Under the pieces are notes generated by a model. That model ran no database searches. It saw only the letters and a program-made list of their open reading frames with translations, and had not been told where the DNA came from. DNA of 64,000 bases from Thysanoteuthis rhombus (taxonomy: Eukaryota > Mollusca > Cephalopoda > Oegopsida > Thysanoteuthidae): NCBI GenBank assembly GCA_963457665.1, contig OY735207.1, positions 60,093,613-60,157,612 on the forward strand, given 5' to 3'. This document shows positions 22,883 through 33,919 of this stretch, piece by piece. The position numbers and the translations under genes are program-made. How positions within the stretch are numbered: position 1 is the stretch's first letter; each line of letters opens with the position of its first letter.

Positions 22883-22912
<30 letters not shown>
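22883..22912. repeat. (TA)n microsatellite
   Basis: TA run preceded by (CA)n at 22868-22880. It ends eight bases before the hammerhead motif. Confidence 0.95.
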
Positions 22913-22914
<2 letters not shown>

Positions 22915-22919
22915 AATGT

Positions 22920-22979
22920 GGATTTGCTACACAAACTAGCTCATGTTTCTGCCCTCTTTAGGCCTCATCAGGCGAATCC
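22920..22979 (-). ncRNA. Hammerhead ribozyme (type I), complete
   Basis: Read on the minus strand, helix I 5' arm GGATTCGC (22979-22972) pairs with GCAAATCC (22927-22920), seven of eight positions. The core follows: CTGATGA at 22971-22965. Helix II has GCCT/GGGC-type arms (22963-22960 with 22954-22951) and a G.A at its base. GAAA lies at 22949-22946. Helix III pairs ACATGA with TTGTGT (two wobbles) around loop GCTAGT. The cleavage triplet is GTA at 22930-22928. All invariant core bases are present. Such ribozymes occur in Penelope-like elements and in small non-autonomous retroelements of animals. No reverse transcriptase is adjacent, so this is probably a terminal fragment or a non-autonomous copy. 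Confidence 0.85.
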
Positions 22980-23570
22980 ATTACATTTCAGAAGTGGCTT
23001 TATATTATTGATATATTATTATATTATGTTATACTGCTAGCCTGATTTATACCACATGTACTGTGTGTATATATATCTATATATATATAAGATATAAGAA
23101 CAAAGAGGAGAGAGTTGTGTCAGACAGACAGAATGCACTATTCTTTCCTAGGGCATAAACTACGTAAAATAAAAACTTAAAGTCATATGGTGAACTATGA
23201 ACTTATCTTCTACATGGATTACTAAATGAAAAGGCAGGAAAGAAGGCTAAACTATGGGAAAAATGCAAACAGTTCTGGCTTTAAAGTAATCAGCAGGCTA
23301 ATTGGGAAAATGATGGAGGGGGGTGCAAAGTAACCCAAAATAAGCAAGGTTGAAAGGTTGCCGGCTCTTCGCTGTTTGTATTGCGCCATTCATGGTGAGT
23401 GGTGACAGCAAGATTCTACTTCTGCACTTAATCCTTGAAAAGGCAGACTGATTCCATGTGGGGAGGTGGCCGTCAGTGAATTATTTCTAACAGCAGCAAT
23501 ACTGGAAGCTGCTTACAGTGTCGCCACCTCCTAGGTCATCCATGTTTTTAGATGAGAGTGTATAAATTTA
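22980..23570. other. Non-coding, no recognised element
   Basis: Short TA run near 23070-23088. Otherwise unassigned. Confidence 0.35.
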
Positions 23571-23572
23571 GA

Positions 23573-23603
<31 letters not shown>

Positions 23604-23611
23604 CACACACA

Positions 23612-23650
<39 letters not shown>
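23571..23650. repeat. Compound microsatellite (CA)n(TA)n(CA)n(GT)n
   Basis: A CA run is followed immediately by a long GT run, at 23602-23650. The junction is self-complementary and could extrude as a hairpin. Confidence 0.95.
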
Positions 23651-23653
<3 letters not shown>

Positions 23654-23750
23654 TATAAATTGCATTATATTATACTGAAACTGTTTGAAATAATCTCCTG
23701 TTATTACACCATGACTGAGATAATGTGAATAGAAAAAAACAAAGAAAATT

Positions 23751-23832
23751 TGGCAGTTGAAGGAATTGAACCTGTGACCAATAGAGTAGCTGCTTCAATG
23801 TAGCATTGCTCTTACCATGGCACTAATCAGCA
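23751..23832 (-). mobile_element. tRNA-derived SINE head
   Basis: On the minus strand, box A-like atggtaagagcaatgc (23818-23803) and near-canonical box B aggttcaattcc (23773-23762) have tRNA-like spacing of about 29 bp. A full acceptor stem is not evident, so a SINE is favoured over a tRNA gene. Confidence 0.55.
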
Positions 23833-23929
23833 GTCAGCAATGCAAAGACCCAAATAACTGTATTAATTCTAAATTCTCATTTCTGTTTTTCCACAGTTTA
23901 TATATATTAGGAGTATGAATGTATATAAT

Positions 23930-23933
23930 TGTG

Positions 23934-23985
<52 letters not shown>
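23930..23985. repeat. GT/TA/GT microsatellite
   Basis: (GT)n, (AT)n and (GT)n in series. Confidence 0.95.
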
Positions 23986-26940
23986 AATGGCTTGGCTTCG
24001 CAGACAAAGGTTTTGGAAGGTTTTCCACCACTCAAGATGGTGGGGCCAAAATAACCCTCCACCTTGTATGATGAAGTTTCAAGGTCAAGTGTAACATGCG
24101 TACAGCAGACCCCCATCATTTACATCAACTTTCATGGCATGCCAGCGAGGAGACATTTTGTCAAGATATCTTCCAATGTCACAGAGCACACTGTAAAAGT
24201 GAATTCCTGACTGAAATAGCCATTCTAATAGCTATTTCTGGCTAATTTCGGCTATTTCATAGTTGACCAAAATTTGGATTGCATTTTTGAGTCTTCAAAC
24301 CGAAAATTATCAAATATTTTTTCATGGAGTCATTGGCAATGAAATTAGAGCAAAAATATTTTTTGAGTTGGCAACACTGGATAAAAGGCCATTTTAAAAC
24401 ACAGTCATACTGGTTATGTGATGATAGGAAGGAAAACTCTAGAGTGGACACATAACATATTTCAAAAACAATGATTGTGCTCTGCATATAAGCTCAGTAA
24501 TAACATTCCATTGTGATGTGATGGCTGGATTTTGTTAACCTCATTCTTGGGATGAAAGAAAAAAAAAAGAAAAAAAGGAAGAAGGAAAAGGGTCATTTGT
24601 AGCCATTCCTAATTCAAAATTCTCCAGCTTTATTCAGAATCACACTGGTCATCTTTTAACTTGATACTTGAATAACAATCACTTCATTCGTAACAGAGAG
24701 AGAGAGAGAGAGAGAGAGTAAAAGAAATACACATAGAGAAAGATACAAATCTTTTAGAAAAAGACCAGAGACAAGCAACCAAGTTAGTACCAGAATTAAA
24801 AAGCACAGAGTTACAAGGATAGGTTAAAAGGCGTCAGGGTTGACTTTGTTAGAAAAAAGGAGGGAGTGGGGAGACTCGACAGAAATGTCAAAGATTATAC
24901 ATTGTATAGAACTAATGTATGTTTTCACCAGAGAGGAGAGCAAGGAACTGAGGCCCCATGCATATACGTTTGTAATAGATAAAAGTAGTTTATTAGGAAA
25001 TTGGGGGGGGGGATAAGGTGGTAGGATTATGGAATAGATACCTGGAATATGTAGTGCTATCAACTAATGTAAATGAGTTTGAAAAGATTTGTTTGTTACA
25101 CAATTGCTAACACCAATGATTTGGATATTGTGTACATATTATTAGATGTGCTTTTTATATACAAAATTGTATAGATTTATTTGACTCTAAAATGAATGTT
25201 TCAACTTTTAGCTTTGTCCTATACTAGTTGTTACGCTTGCATATAAAAAAAAGCTACTAAATGTAACAACTATTTTGGGACAGAGGTAGTATTTATTCAT
25301 ACCATTTTTTGTTTCAGCAGTTGGATGAAAATAAAAGAAATAGGTCTTTATAGGGTCATATTTCACACTTTTCTGCTTAGGCTGCAGTTGACAGTCCTTG
25401 GCTAGTACAACCCCCCAAAATTGTGGTGGTAGTAGTAGTAAAATGGAAGTCGCATTCAGTTCACTTTGACTGTTTGCCAACCTCCTCTTCATAATTTCTC
25501 AACTATGCAACAGTTCAGCTCCTACGTATTGCACTCAGATTACACTCGTAGTTTAACATTTTCTAATTATCATCTTGTAACCCCCTCCCTGACTCCTACA
25601 GAAGGGAAGTCCTCCAGGAGGCCTTACAGACACCTCTACATTCTTCTGCTTAGGTTTTAACATTTATAATATATATAAGCGTCGCTAGATGGGGAGAAAG
25701 AAGAGAGAGAGAGATGGTGGGGCACCTCAGCATTCAATAAGAAAAAATAGCAATTACATAACCTCTGATAGGGTTGGCACAAGGGTTTGGTGCACCCTAG
25801 GAGAGACCTAAAATTTGCTTGCCTCAGATGTATTCTATCAACTATTTTCTTTCAGTTTGGAAGTGCACCAGAGACCATTGTGCCCTAGGTGGCTGCCTCA
25901 ATGGGCTGGGCTAGTGGCTAGATATTTCCAAACCATAATACCATAACCAGTGAAATAGACAAAATTATCATTAAAACTACTTAATTAACCAAGAAAAAAT
26001 TTACATATATATTAGCATTTCTTTGACAATTTATCAAGAAAAGAAACTAAACATATTTACATATATTCAAACAAGAATATGACAAATACACAAAGCATAA
26101 AATACCCCCCCCCATGAAACTTGAAGTAAATAAATTCAACAGATGCCTGATAGAATAACAAATATGTGCTTCATTTTTACTTGCGAATTTTTTTTGTGTT
26201 TTTATTCTTCATTCAAGAGTTCTTTAATTATCACATTTTTCATTGACATGATGGCCACGGGTCAGAGAGCAAAAGTAAATGGGATAATGAAATTGAAAAG
26301 AAAGATTGAGACAAAGGGACTCTTCCAATGAAACTTGTATGACAAATCTGAGAAAAATTCTGTTTTTCCAAGATTTGACATGATTATAAAAATCAAAAAT
26401 GAAAATTCAAGCCAGAAGTTGCATAACACATTGGGGGTTCAAAATGACTGATATAGATAATTTTCCATCAATAACAGAAAGCAGATATTATAGACAGAGA
26501 AACAAACAGAAAAAGTCACTCAGTTCATCTCCGATCTATCATAGCTATACTTATACACTACAGCTCATTCCACTGATGGTGAAATTGGGTATTAGCCTCT
26601 AATGTTATTACCTATCATACGGGTGAATCTATAGTTACATACAGAGAAATGAACAGAACAAGTCACTTTGTTCATTTTGGGAAGAAATTGAATACAAATT
26701 TATTATGTGAAGTAAATTGCTAAGTATTTTCCCTCTAAACATCCTGATAACAAAATGAACCTTTAACAGATAAAATTTATAAAACTTTTTCAAGACCAAT
26801 TAGGTTGAAATAAGCTTAAAAAGAAATAAAAAAACATTTTGTTGTATATGACGACATTTTTAGTTTTTCAATTCCTTATGAATATGCAGATGTACTACTT
26901 ACACAAGCATAAAACAAATTACAATTTCAACTAGAAAACA
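23986..26940. other. Non-coding, mostly unassigned
   Basis: An (AG)n run lies at 24695-24718. A short tandem-like block of 'atagc.atttctggctaatttc' lies at 24210-24260. Near 26498 and 26643 the sentence gagaaacaaacagaaaaagtc repeats, and it recurs near 44473, suggesting a low-copy repeat. Confidence 0.35.
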
Positions 26941-26944
26941 CTCA

Positions 26945-27305
26945 CACTTCTGCCAATGCTATAGTCAGGGGAAGTAATTTGGCATTACTCTGCCCTGAAA
27001 TCTAATCACTTTTTCCAAGGCCCATTGCCCATCCTTCAAGAAAATATCATTGAAATTCAAGTACTTTTAATAGCTTTGTGGATAGTCACGAGATTATACA
27101 TAAATGTATGAAAAGAAAAACAAAACAAACCAAAACAATGGAAAAATATTTGAAAAAACAAAACAAAAGACAAACAAAAAACAAAACCTGGATCCATCCC
27201 CCAAATTTAACCAACTCTTCCTTAACCCTCTGCCCACCCAGCCACAAGATTTTATTGAAATTAAAGAATACTTCTGAAGATATCTTTCGTGGACAGACCT
27301 AACCA
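26945..27305 (+). repeat. R3 repeat, two units
   Basis: Starts cttctgccaatgctatagtc, then two units containing 'gcccattgcccatccttcaa', 'attgaaattcaagtactttt', and 'ctgcccacccagccacaaga', 'gaagatatctttcgtggaca'. The frames on both strands are repeat artefacts. Confidence 0.65.
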
Positions 27306-27309
27306 AACT

Positions 27310-29100
27310 AAGCCAAAAAAAAATATTTAGTGTTTCTCAGTGCAGAAATATCAATAAGGATCATATAACACTGAAAAACATTTCCATCTGAATTGAGAAA
27401 ATTATTTTAATGATAAAATGATCAAATTTAAAGGATGTTTATAGTTGAGAATTTTTTGTTGAAATTTCAAGCAGGACAAAAGCTTGGATTCTTTCACATA
27501 AATCGACTTTAACACAAACTTCATGCAAGTGTTTAACTATTTGAAGTAGCCAGGGTCAAATTTCATCCCACTTTTGAAGTGGGAGTATCAGCATAGTGGG
27601 TCACTTTTAATACCCACCTCTCAGACCTGCCAACCTCCGGAATGTAAATATTTATACAAAATTTTCTTTCTAAGATTTTGAGATGTAGAAAAAAGTATAA
27701 CATGATTCAATTCTTCCATAAATTGAAATTCTTATGAGATTTGTTTTATTTGACTGTTGCCTTCTTGGATCTTTTCGTAAGGTCATCAACTGATTGCCAT
27801 TTGTGACACAGGATCTCAAACCCCTTAAATCCTTACTTCATGGCTGAGATGCTTGATAAAGTGCTATCTAAGTTCATTGATTGATGAACACCTGTCAGTT
27901 TTATTTTTGTGCACAACACTGTCTTTACTCTTCTGCATTACCTTGTAGAAGAACCAAAATCACTTCTGCAACTTAAAACAGATTACAAAAGAATGGATCA
28001 TAAGTTCTACTAGGTTGAAATGGTTGTTCTTGACAGTTTGTGGAAAAAAAAAAAAGAAAAAAAAAAAAAAGAGTGAAATTGACACAGAATTGTTAGATTT
28101 TAAAATCAGAGTAAAAATTGTGTGATACACAACAGAGTCATGGAAGTAGGCAGGTCTGTTTTTTTATCTTTATATCTCAGAGCACAAAGGTTTATATTCT
28201 GTCCCACCATTTTGTTCAGTACATAGGCTGATCAACAGATAGCAGAGCAGTCCAAAGTGGGGGCAATAATAGAAATATGCTTCAAAGAGTTGAGAGGTAT
28301 CATCGCTCCTAATAGGGCTTATAAGTTATAGGATAAATTTATACAAACTGGAAACTCTCCAAACCTCTTGGATGATTTTCAAAATAGCTTTGCATTATTA
28401 AAAATCTCTTGAATACAGCTTTTTAGATAAAGTTTCAGAAAAGTAGTTTAAAAATTCTAGTACTGACCAGGAAAAAAATTTCTATAATTATTTCATCTAA
28501 AATGTCTAAAATCCCAGAAGGGGACAAGTACAGTCCTCATTTCGGGAACGCACTAACCTTAAAATATTAGATATTTTTTCCAACCTAATTCATAAATCCC
28601 ACTGTCACCAAATAATGTACTTGCATAGAACTAAGACGAGATGTTTTCAAACTTTGCAAGCTGTATAAGAGATTCTTGAGAGATATGTCAGTAAAGTGAA
28701 TTACTAAATTGTATTCATACAGAAGGGCAATTCTAATGGCTGCCATATTTTTTTCACCATCTTCGAAGCTCTGGTTCTTTTATTCAAGCTATGATGTAAA
28801 GTTTAGTTAATACTTGGATTTTATATTGTAGAGGAGTCTTTTTTCAAAAGACAAGAGTACACCAATACTTACTCTTATGTTTCCTCTTTGGATGAAATGT
28901 TGATTTAACGAAACTTAATATTTACAACAACTTAACCGCCCAAATTACGCCGCCTACAATAACTTTCTCATTGCTCAGCAGCCCATGGAATTTCCCGCTT
29001 AAATTTGAACTTACTCATACAAAAAAAACAACAAAAAACCATCACATAGCTTTGCTGGCAGAGTCAAAAGAAGGCCATCAGTAGTAATAATTTTCAAAAG
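27310..29100. other. Non-coding, no recognised element
   Basis: Long low-complexity AT-rich stretch with an A-rich run at 28047-28070. No partner repeats seen by eye. Confidence 0.35.
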
Positions 29101-29117
29101 TACAACTACTAAAAAAA

Positions 29118-29121
<4 letters not shown>

Positions 29122-29186
<65 letters not shown>
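29122..29186. repeat. (TA)n(CA)n microsatellite
   Basis: Long TA run, then a short CA run. Confidence 0.95.
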
Positions 29187-29566
29187 TTTCAATGTAGACA
29201 AATGTGGGCTATTTTGGAAACATTTTCCATCTAAAACTTATTTAAAAGAAGGAGTGAAAAGAGCAAATACCACTGGAGACTTGAAACTCGAGCCATATAA
29301 TTTTCTCTAATGGATTTTTTCTATATATGTTGGCCAACCATATTTTAAATAATTACTTTCAATAATTAAAAAGTCATCAGCATAAAAACTGTGATAGGTT
29401 AAGTTTCTGATAGCGAAAAAAGGGGGACAGTATTTCTGTTAATCACTGTATTGGTATTTTTTTCATAATGTTTAAAAATAGAAAAGTGTACTCGTAAAAC
29501 AGGTAGATTTTTTTCATAAGAGTGCAATATAATCTATAAACCTTGCATTTTGACTTCTTATAAAAA

Positions 29567-29958
29567 CAGGTCTGATAAGTAACTCAAAAGAAACAGATCA
29601 ATACCTTTTGGCAGTATGTTGTGTTGGGGGTGATCAAAAGCATTTGGAATAGGGGGTGATACTTGTTTCACCCTTTGTTGGGCAGTTATCTCATAGAAAA
29701 AATATGAATCAAAAAGCAAGCATGAATGCTGCTGGACACTAACTTAGGGACCACTTTAGCATGTACTTACATTGCAAATTGAAGCCCCACCACTAACAAC
29801 TTATTTAGGGAGGAAATTTTAAAAAATAAAGGATGTTCATCGAGACATCATATGGAATGTTTATATTTTCAGCCCTTTAGCTCTATCAATGTGGCCTGTA
29901 TGTGCCAAAAGAAATGGAAGAAAGTTATATAAGCAGTTTTGTTAGACAGCTACTAATA
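29567..29958 (+). mobile_element. R1 repeat, near full length
   Basis: Starts caggtctgataagtaactc and retains cttttggcagtatgttgtg, gctgctggacactaactta, tagcatgtacttacattgc and tcgagacatcatatggaat. It lacks the repeated gccagcc block and ends agctactaataatg. Confidence 0.75.
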
Positions 29959-30084
29959 ATGTTAATGAGGAAATGACAGTGTCAGATCAGAGGTTCACAT
30001 AAACAAACACGTGATTACTCCCCCCCCCCATCCCAACATTTGAAGAAGTCTAAGATATTTTTTCTACTTTAGAAATGATACTCT

Positions 30085-30535
30085 TTGATTTTAAAAATTA
30101 TTCAATCCATTAACTGCGGGTGATACAGATGTCAGTTCTATGGCTCAGCTGCAAATGATAGAAATTTACACGTCAACACAATGGACCTAGCCACTTGAAG
30201 TAATGGACAACTCAGTCAGTTTCTATGTCTTACTGTGTGTAAGGGGTCCATTGTTTTCCCTTCATCCTAACTTTGTTGTTTTTTTTATCACAACTTTGAA
30301 TCGAACAGTACTTCTACTGTAACAATTAAACAGCATAATCGAAAAATAAAGAGCAAGCCCACGGTGAGAATTGAACACACATCCTCTAGCCAGACGGGTT
30401 CCAGTAAACACCTGGCCACTTTTTGACCATTTGGCCACGGGGACTTTATAGCTAAACCTGTATAATTGAAGTTATCCCAGCATTTCGAACATGGCAACTA
30501 GGCTGCTCCTGCTGCAGTCAATGTGTTAAAAAGAG
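30085..30535 (-). repeat. R11 repeat, copy 2, interrupted by a SINE
   Basis: Minus-strand homologue of 22447-22745. The match is broken after aattatacagg by about 175 bp that contain the SINE at 30281-30456, then resumes. Confidence 0.6.
30281..30456 (-). mobile_element. tRNA-derived SINE nested in R11
   Basis: On the minus strand, box A-like gtggccaaatggtcaaaaag (30438-30419) and box B-like gtgttcaattctc (30377-30365). The body ends in a T-rich and diverged tail. Comparison with the uninterrupted R11 at 22.5 kb shows it as an insertion. The frame at 30288-30497 lies inside it and is not a gene. Confidence 0.65.
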
Positions 30536-30602
30536 ATCACTTTGATCAAGTTTTATGCATGTAAACAAGAAACAAGCTGTTGCTAACTGAATTCCATTAG
30601 AA

Positions 30603-31032
30603 CAACTTGCTACATGCCGTGTTGGGGATGATCAATTAGAAAATTAGAAAAAAAAAAGGGATGATCAATGAATAAGTTACTTTTCTCACGTTTTGATGGT
30701 CGGTTATCACTAAGATGTCTGAATTAAAAAAACTAGTGCAAATGTTGTCAGGCAAAAACTAGGGGACCAATACACTTATATTGCAAATCGAACCACCCCA
30801 CTAAAAACATTTATGAGGGCAAATTTAAAAAAAAAAAAAAAAAAAAAAAATCCCCAAACATTTTTTTCTAGACATGAGGGGAAAATGTTGAAATTTTCAG
30901 TCCTCTAGCTCCATTGGTGTGGTCTGTACATATGATTGATATATACGTGCATAGCCAGGAAGCCAGCCAGCCAGCCAAACTGACTTGAAAACTCAAGAAA
31001 TATGTTGAGAATTTTGGTTGGCAGTTTATAAT
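30603..31032 (+). mobile_element. R1 repeat, lacking the extreme 5' end
   Basis: Begins at the tacatgccgtgttggggatg block. It contains both gatcaat boxes, a 20-base poly-A, tctagacatgaggggaaaat, tccattggtgtggtctgtac and agccagccagccagccaaac, and ends ggcagtttataatt. Confidence 0.75.
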
Positions 31033-31349
31033 TATGTTTATACATAAAGGGCATTCCCCTTTTGACGGACTGATAAAAAAAATCACAACTCTAATTCGGT
31101 GATCAATTACCTTTAAAGAAAAATAATATACAGAGTGTTTTAAAAAAAAGGACGCAACACTCGTTTTGACAACTTTTAATTATACTATTTCAGATCTAAA
31201 AATAGTTTCTAAGACACAAACCACAAAAAAAGATATAGTCTTCAAAACATATCGTTAACCTGACAGATGTACCTTGCAATTAGAATTTTACTTGTGTACA
31301 CTGTACACAAAACATACATAAGAAACAATCAACACAGGTTTTTTTTCAC

Positions 31350-31664
31350 TTTTCAAGTTGGTCTGGCTGGCTATGTATGACATATATAGGCTATACTAAT
31401 AGAGCTAGAAAGCTGAAGATTCGTACATTTACTCCCTATGTGTAGAAAGAAACTTTAAAAAAAGTATCCGCCTAAAATGGTTTTTAGAGGGGGGGGGATT
31501 TCCAATGTAAGTTTATGCCAGATTGATTCCTAGTTTGTGTCTGCTTTTTTCTTTTTTTTTGATCACCCCTTTTTTCTGATCCTTTTAATTGATCACCCCA
31601 TGGATGGCATGCCGCTAAAAGGTGTTGTCAAATGACAGTTTCTACTTAGTGACTAACCAGATCT
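31350..31664 (-). mobile_element. R1 repeat, minus orientation
   Basis: The only clear simple R1 copy on the minus strand. In plus-strand reading it begins caagttggtctggctggct. It continues with aagtttatgccagattgatt, gatcaccccttt and ttaattgatcacccc, and ends ctaaccagatctg. It lies 318 bp from the plus copy at 30.6-31.0 kb, so the two form a tail-to-tail pair. Confidence 0.8.
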
Positions 31665-32124
31665 GTCTATCTATCTTGGTACTTAGTATAAAAATTACAG
31701 AATTAACCTTGAATTATGATTTCAGCAAAAAAATTAAAAAAAAAAAAAAAAAAGAAAAGAAAGACTTATAGACATTTCGATTGTCTTGACTATTTTAATG
31801 ACATCCGTAGTAGCATGGTAATAATTAGTATATATATATTTGTTTTTCTCTTACAGCAAATGTACAACTACATTTAATTTGTATTGGTATTATTTCATTT
31901 TTTTTATTCAGTTTGAAAGCAATGTTAACCAGCAAGGTCAAAATATTACCAAAAGAAATTAAATTATTATTAAGAGTAGTATGTTTGCCAAAGAGAAAAA
32001 CATTATATATATATACATTATATAAAAACTTTTTTTTAGTTTTTGGTTTCCCTCTCCCTTTGGTTTAATCAATTTTTTTCAACTTGCTGAAAAAGATTTT
32101 ACAAGAATCACAAAACACTCAGAG

Positions 32125-32520
32125 AGCACATACCTCTTAACCCCACTGTCACAAAAAACTGAATGAAAATCAGTTCACAAGTAGTTATGATGCAATTGGG
32201 GTAATTGTAAAAATTTCCTGGGTCCGCACCAAAATTTAATTCTTCCACCCTAGCTCATGGCCTAACCTTTGTCAAAATCTCTTTGGAATTCATTGAGAAC
32301 TTTTGAAGATATTTAGTAAATTAGTGTGCACATATAGCTACGATACTGGGGAGGAAAAATTCTTGGATTCCAACCCTCCAAAATTGCCCACCATTCCCAC
32401 AAAATTTCTTTGAAATTCAAAGAAATTGTGGAGATATAGTGTGGCAAACAGACAGTAGGTAAGACATGGGTGAATATCTATATATACGTCTACTAATTTT
32501 GTTGGCCAAGGTGAAACATA
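32125..32520 (+). repeat. R3 repeat, two units
   Basis: Contains 'caaaatttaattcttccaccc', 'cattgagaacttttgaagata' and 'attgcccaccattcccacaa', 'gtggagatatagtgtgg', then gttggccaaggtga. Confidence 0.6.
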
Positions 32521-32621
32521 TTGAAGAAAATGAGCTCATTGTGAAGTGCAACAGATTTCTCATGTTGGTAACAAACTCACTACCCACCAAGGTAATACTC
32601 ACACACACAATTTGTATAGAT

Positions 32622-33000
32622 CAGTGATTGCAAACACGTGACACACCTGTCTGCAATGCAGAACTTGTGACACACCATAGGTTTTTAGGGTGATACACAA
32701 GATGGTGTGTTTATATAGGGGTCCACATTTCGTAGTGGGCGGGATCAATAATTGCCAGAGCGGATCCAGAGTGTTTAGATCAGGGGGTAGGCTAGGCTGT
32801 TGTGAGGACATAAAGAGGGATATCAGATGACATTCTGGTGTAAGAACTGAGCCCGGGAGGAGGGAGTCATCAGATGATTGATGAATGTCTGAGTTAGTGT
32901 ATCTCTGAGGAGGAAAAGTCAGTTTTCATGTGAAAATCTTTGAAATTGGAGGTCAGATTATTTCATGTCCTTAATTTAGAATGGTGTTTACTGTATGGAG
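32622..33000 (+). repeat. R5 repeat, copy 2, with hAT-like left end
   Basis: Starts cagtgattgcaaacacgtg, similar to hAT-type termini, and from about 32780 aligns with copy 1 at 2490-2735. Confidence 0.5.
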
Positions 33001-33088
33001 GTTAGAAGCAGGTGTTTGTGTGCTTGTTAGATAGAGAGAAATGGACCAAGGGGAAACATTGGGAGGGGATATGGGGCAAGTGGGAGGT

Positions 33089-33090
<2 letters not shown>

Positions 33091-33151
<61 letters not shown>

Positions 33152-33165
33152 TGTGTGTGTGTGTA
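33091..33165. repeat. (TA)n(GT)n microsatellite
   Basis: About 58 bases of TA followed by GT. Confidence 0.95.
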
Positions 33166-33312
33166 TGTTTGAATAAAAAAAGATTGGGAACTAAATTTTA
33201 GCTTGGACTGAATTACTCACTGAAATGAGTGAAAAAACAGTGGTGATCAGAAATTAGGAAGTGGAAGGTGAAATGAATTAAAAGGTGTTATTTTGCCCTC
33301 TGCTTACCGTAA

Positions 33313-33412
33313 AGAGTTTCAGTAGCTCAAGAGGAAGGTTAGGACAGGCTAAGACTATACAGACGTTTCTGTGGAAAAGGGTACGGATTTAAATCACACC
33401 TGAGGTTTACTT
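33313..33412 (+). mobile_element. tRNA-like SINE head
   Basis: Box A-like cagtagctcaagaggaagg at 33320-33338 and box B-like ggatttaaatc at 33385-33395. Confidence 0.45.
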
Positions 33413-33773
33413 CTTTATTTTCCGATTCGATATTGTTTCACTCACTACCTTAAGTGAGTAATTTTCTTCGTGCAAAAGTATAGTTTCCAAATAGTCATTG
33501 TTTACTCACTGTCGGATACTAATATCTATTCAATCATCATATATACTGAAACAGCACCAAAGTTGCATTATAATCATTATTACTTCTACTAACCAAATCA
33601 TTCTATGACAGTTTATTCTGTCTTTTATAGTTTCCAAATATTGCTTAATTAAAAACTAAATGTCTAAAGGGGATGAAGGGTGAAAAATGACTTTGGCAAC
33701 TATAAAAAATTTGACAGTCCCGCCACACTGAAATATATATATATATGGGACATTTTAATACACACAGCACACA

Positions 33774-33809
33774 CCACTGATGATGGGAAGAATCCTGAAA
33801 CATGTATGG
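33774..33809 (+). ncRNA. Hammerhead ribozyme-like motif, degenerate
   Basis: CTGATGA at 33777-33783, a weak helix II (GGG/TCC with one wobble, base pair T.T), GAAA at 33797-33800, palindromic helix III ACATGT without loop, triplet GTA ending at 33806, and helix I of only three pairs (33774-33776 with 33807-33809). The core is intact but the stems are poor. It is followed by a plausible element end near 33870 in a (TA)n tract. Confidence 0.5.
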
Positions 33810-33871
33810 ACAATTTACTTATAAGGATTAATAAACCTTACTTCCAAACACCTCACTCCCGAGTCTGTCTC

Positions 33872-33873
33872 AC

Positions 33874-33909
<36 letters not shown>

Positions 33910-33915
33910 ATATGT
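33872..33915. repeat. (TA)n(GT)n microsatellite
   Basis: TA then GT run, about 65 bases after the hammerhead-like motif. Confidence 0.95.
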
Positions 33916-33919
33916 ATAC

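Noticed and set aside
23751-23832. Possible functional tRNA gene
   Set aside because: Box A and box B are good, but I could not pair a seven-base acceptor stem, and the context is repeat-like.
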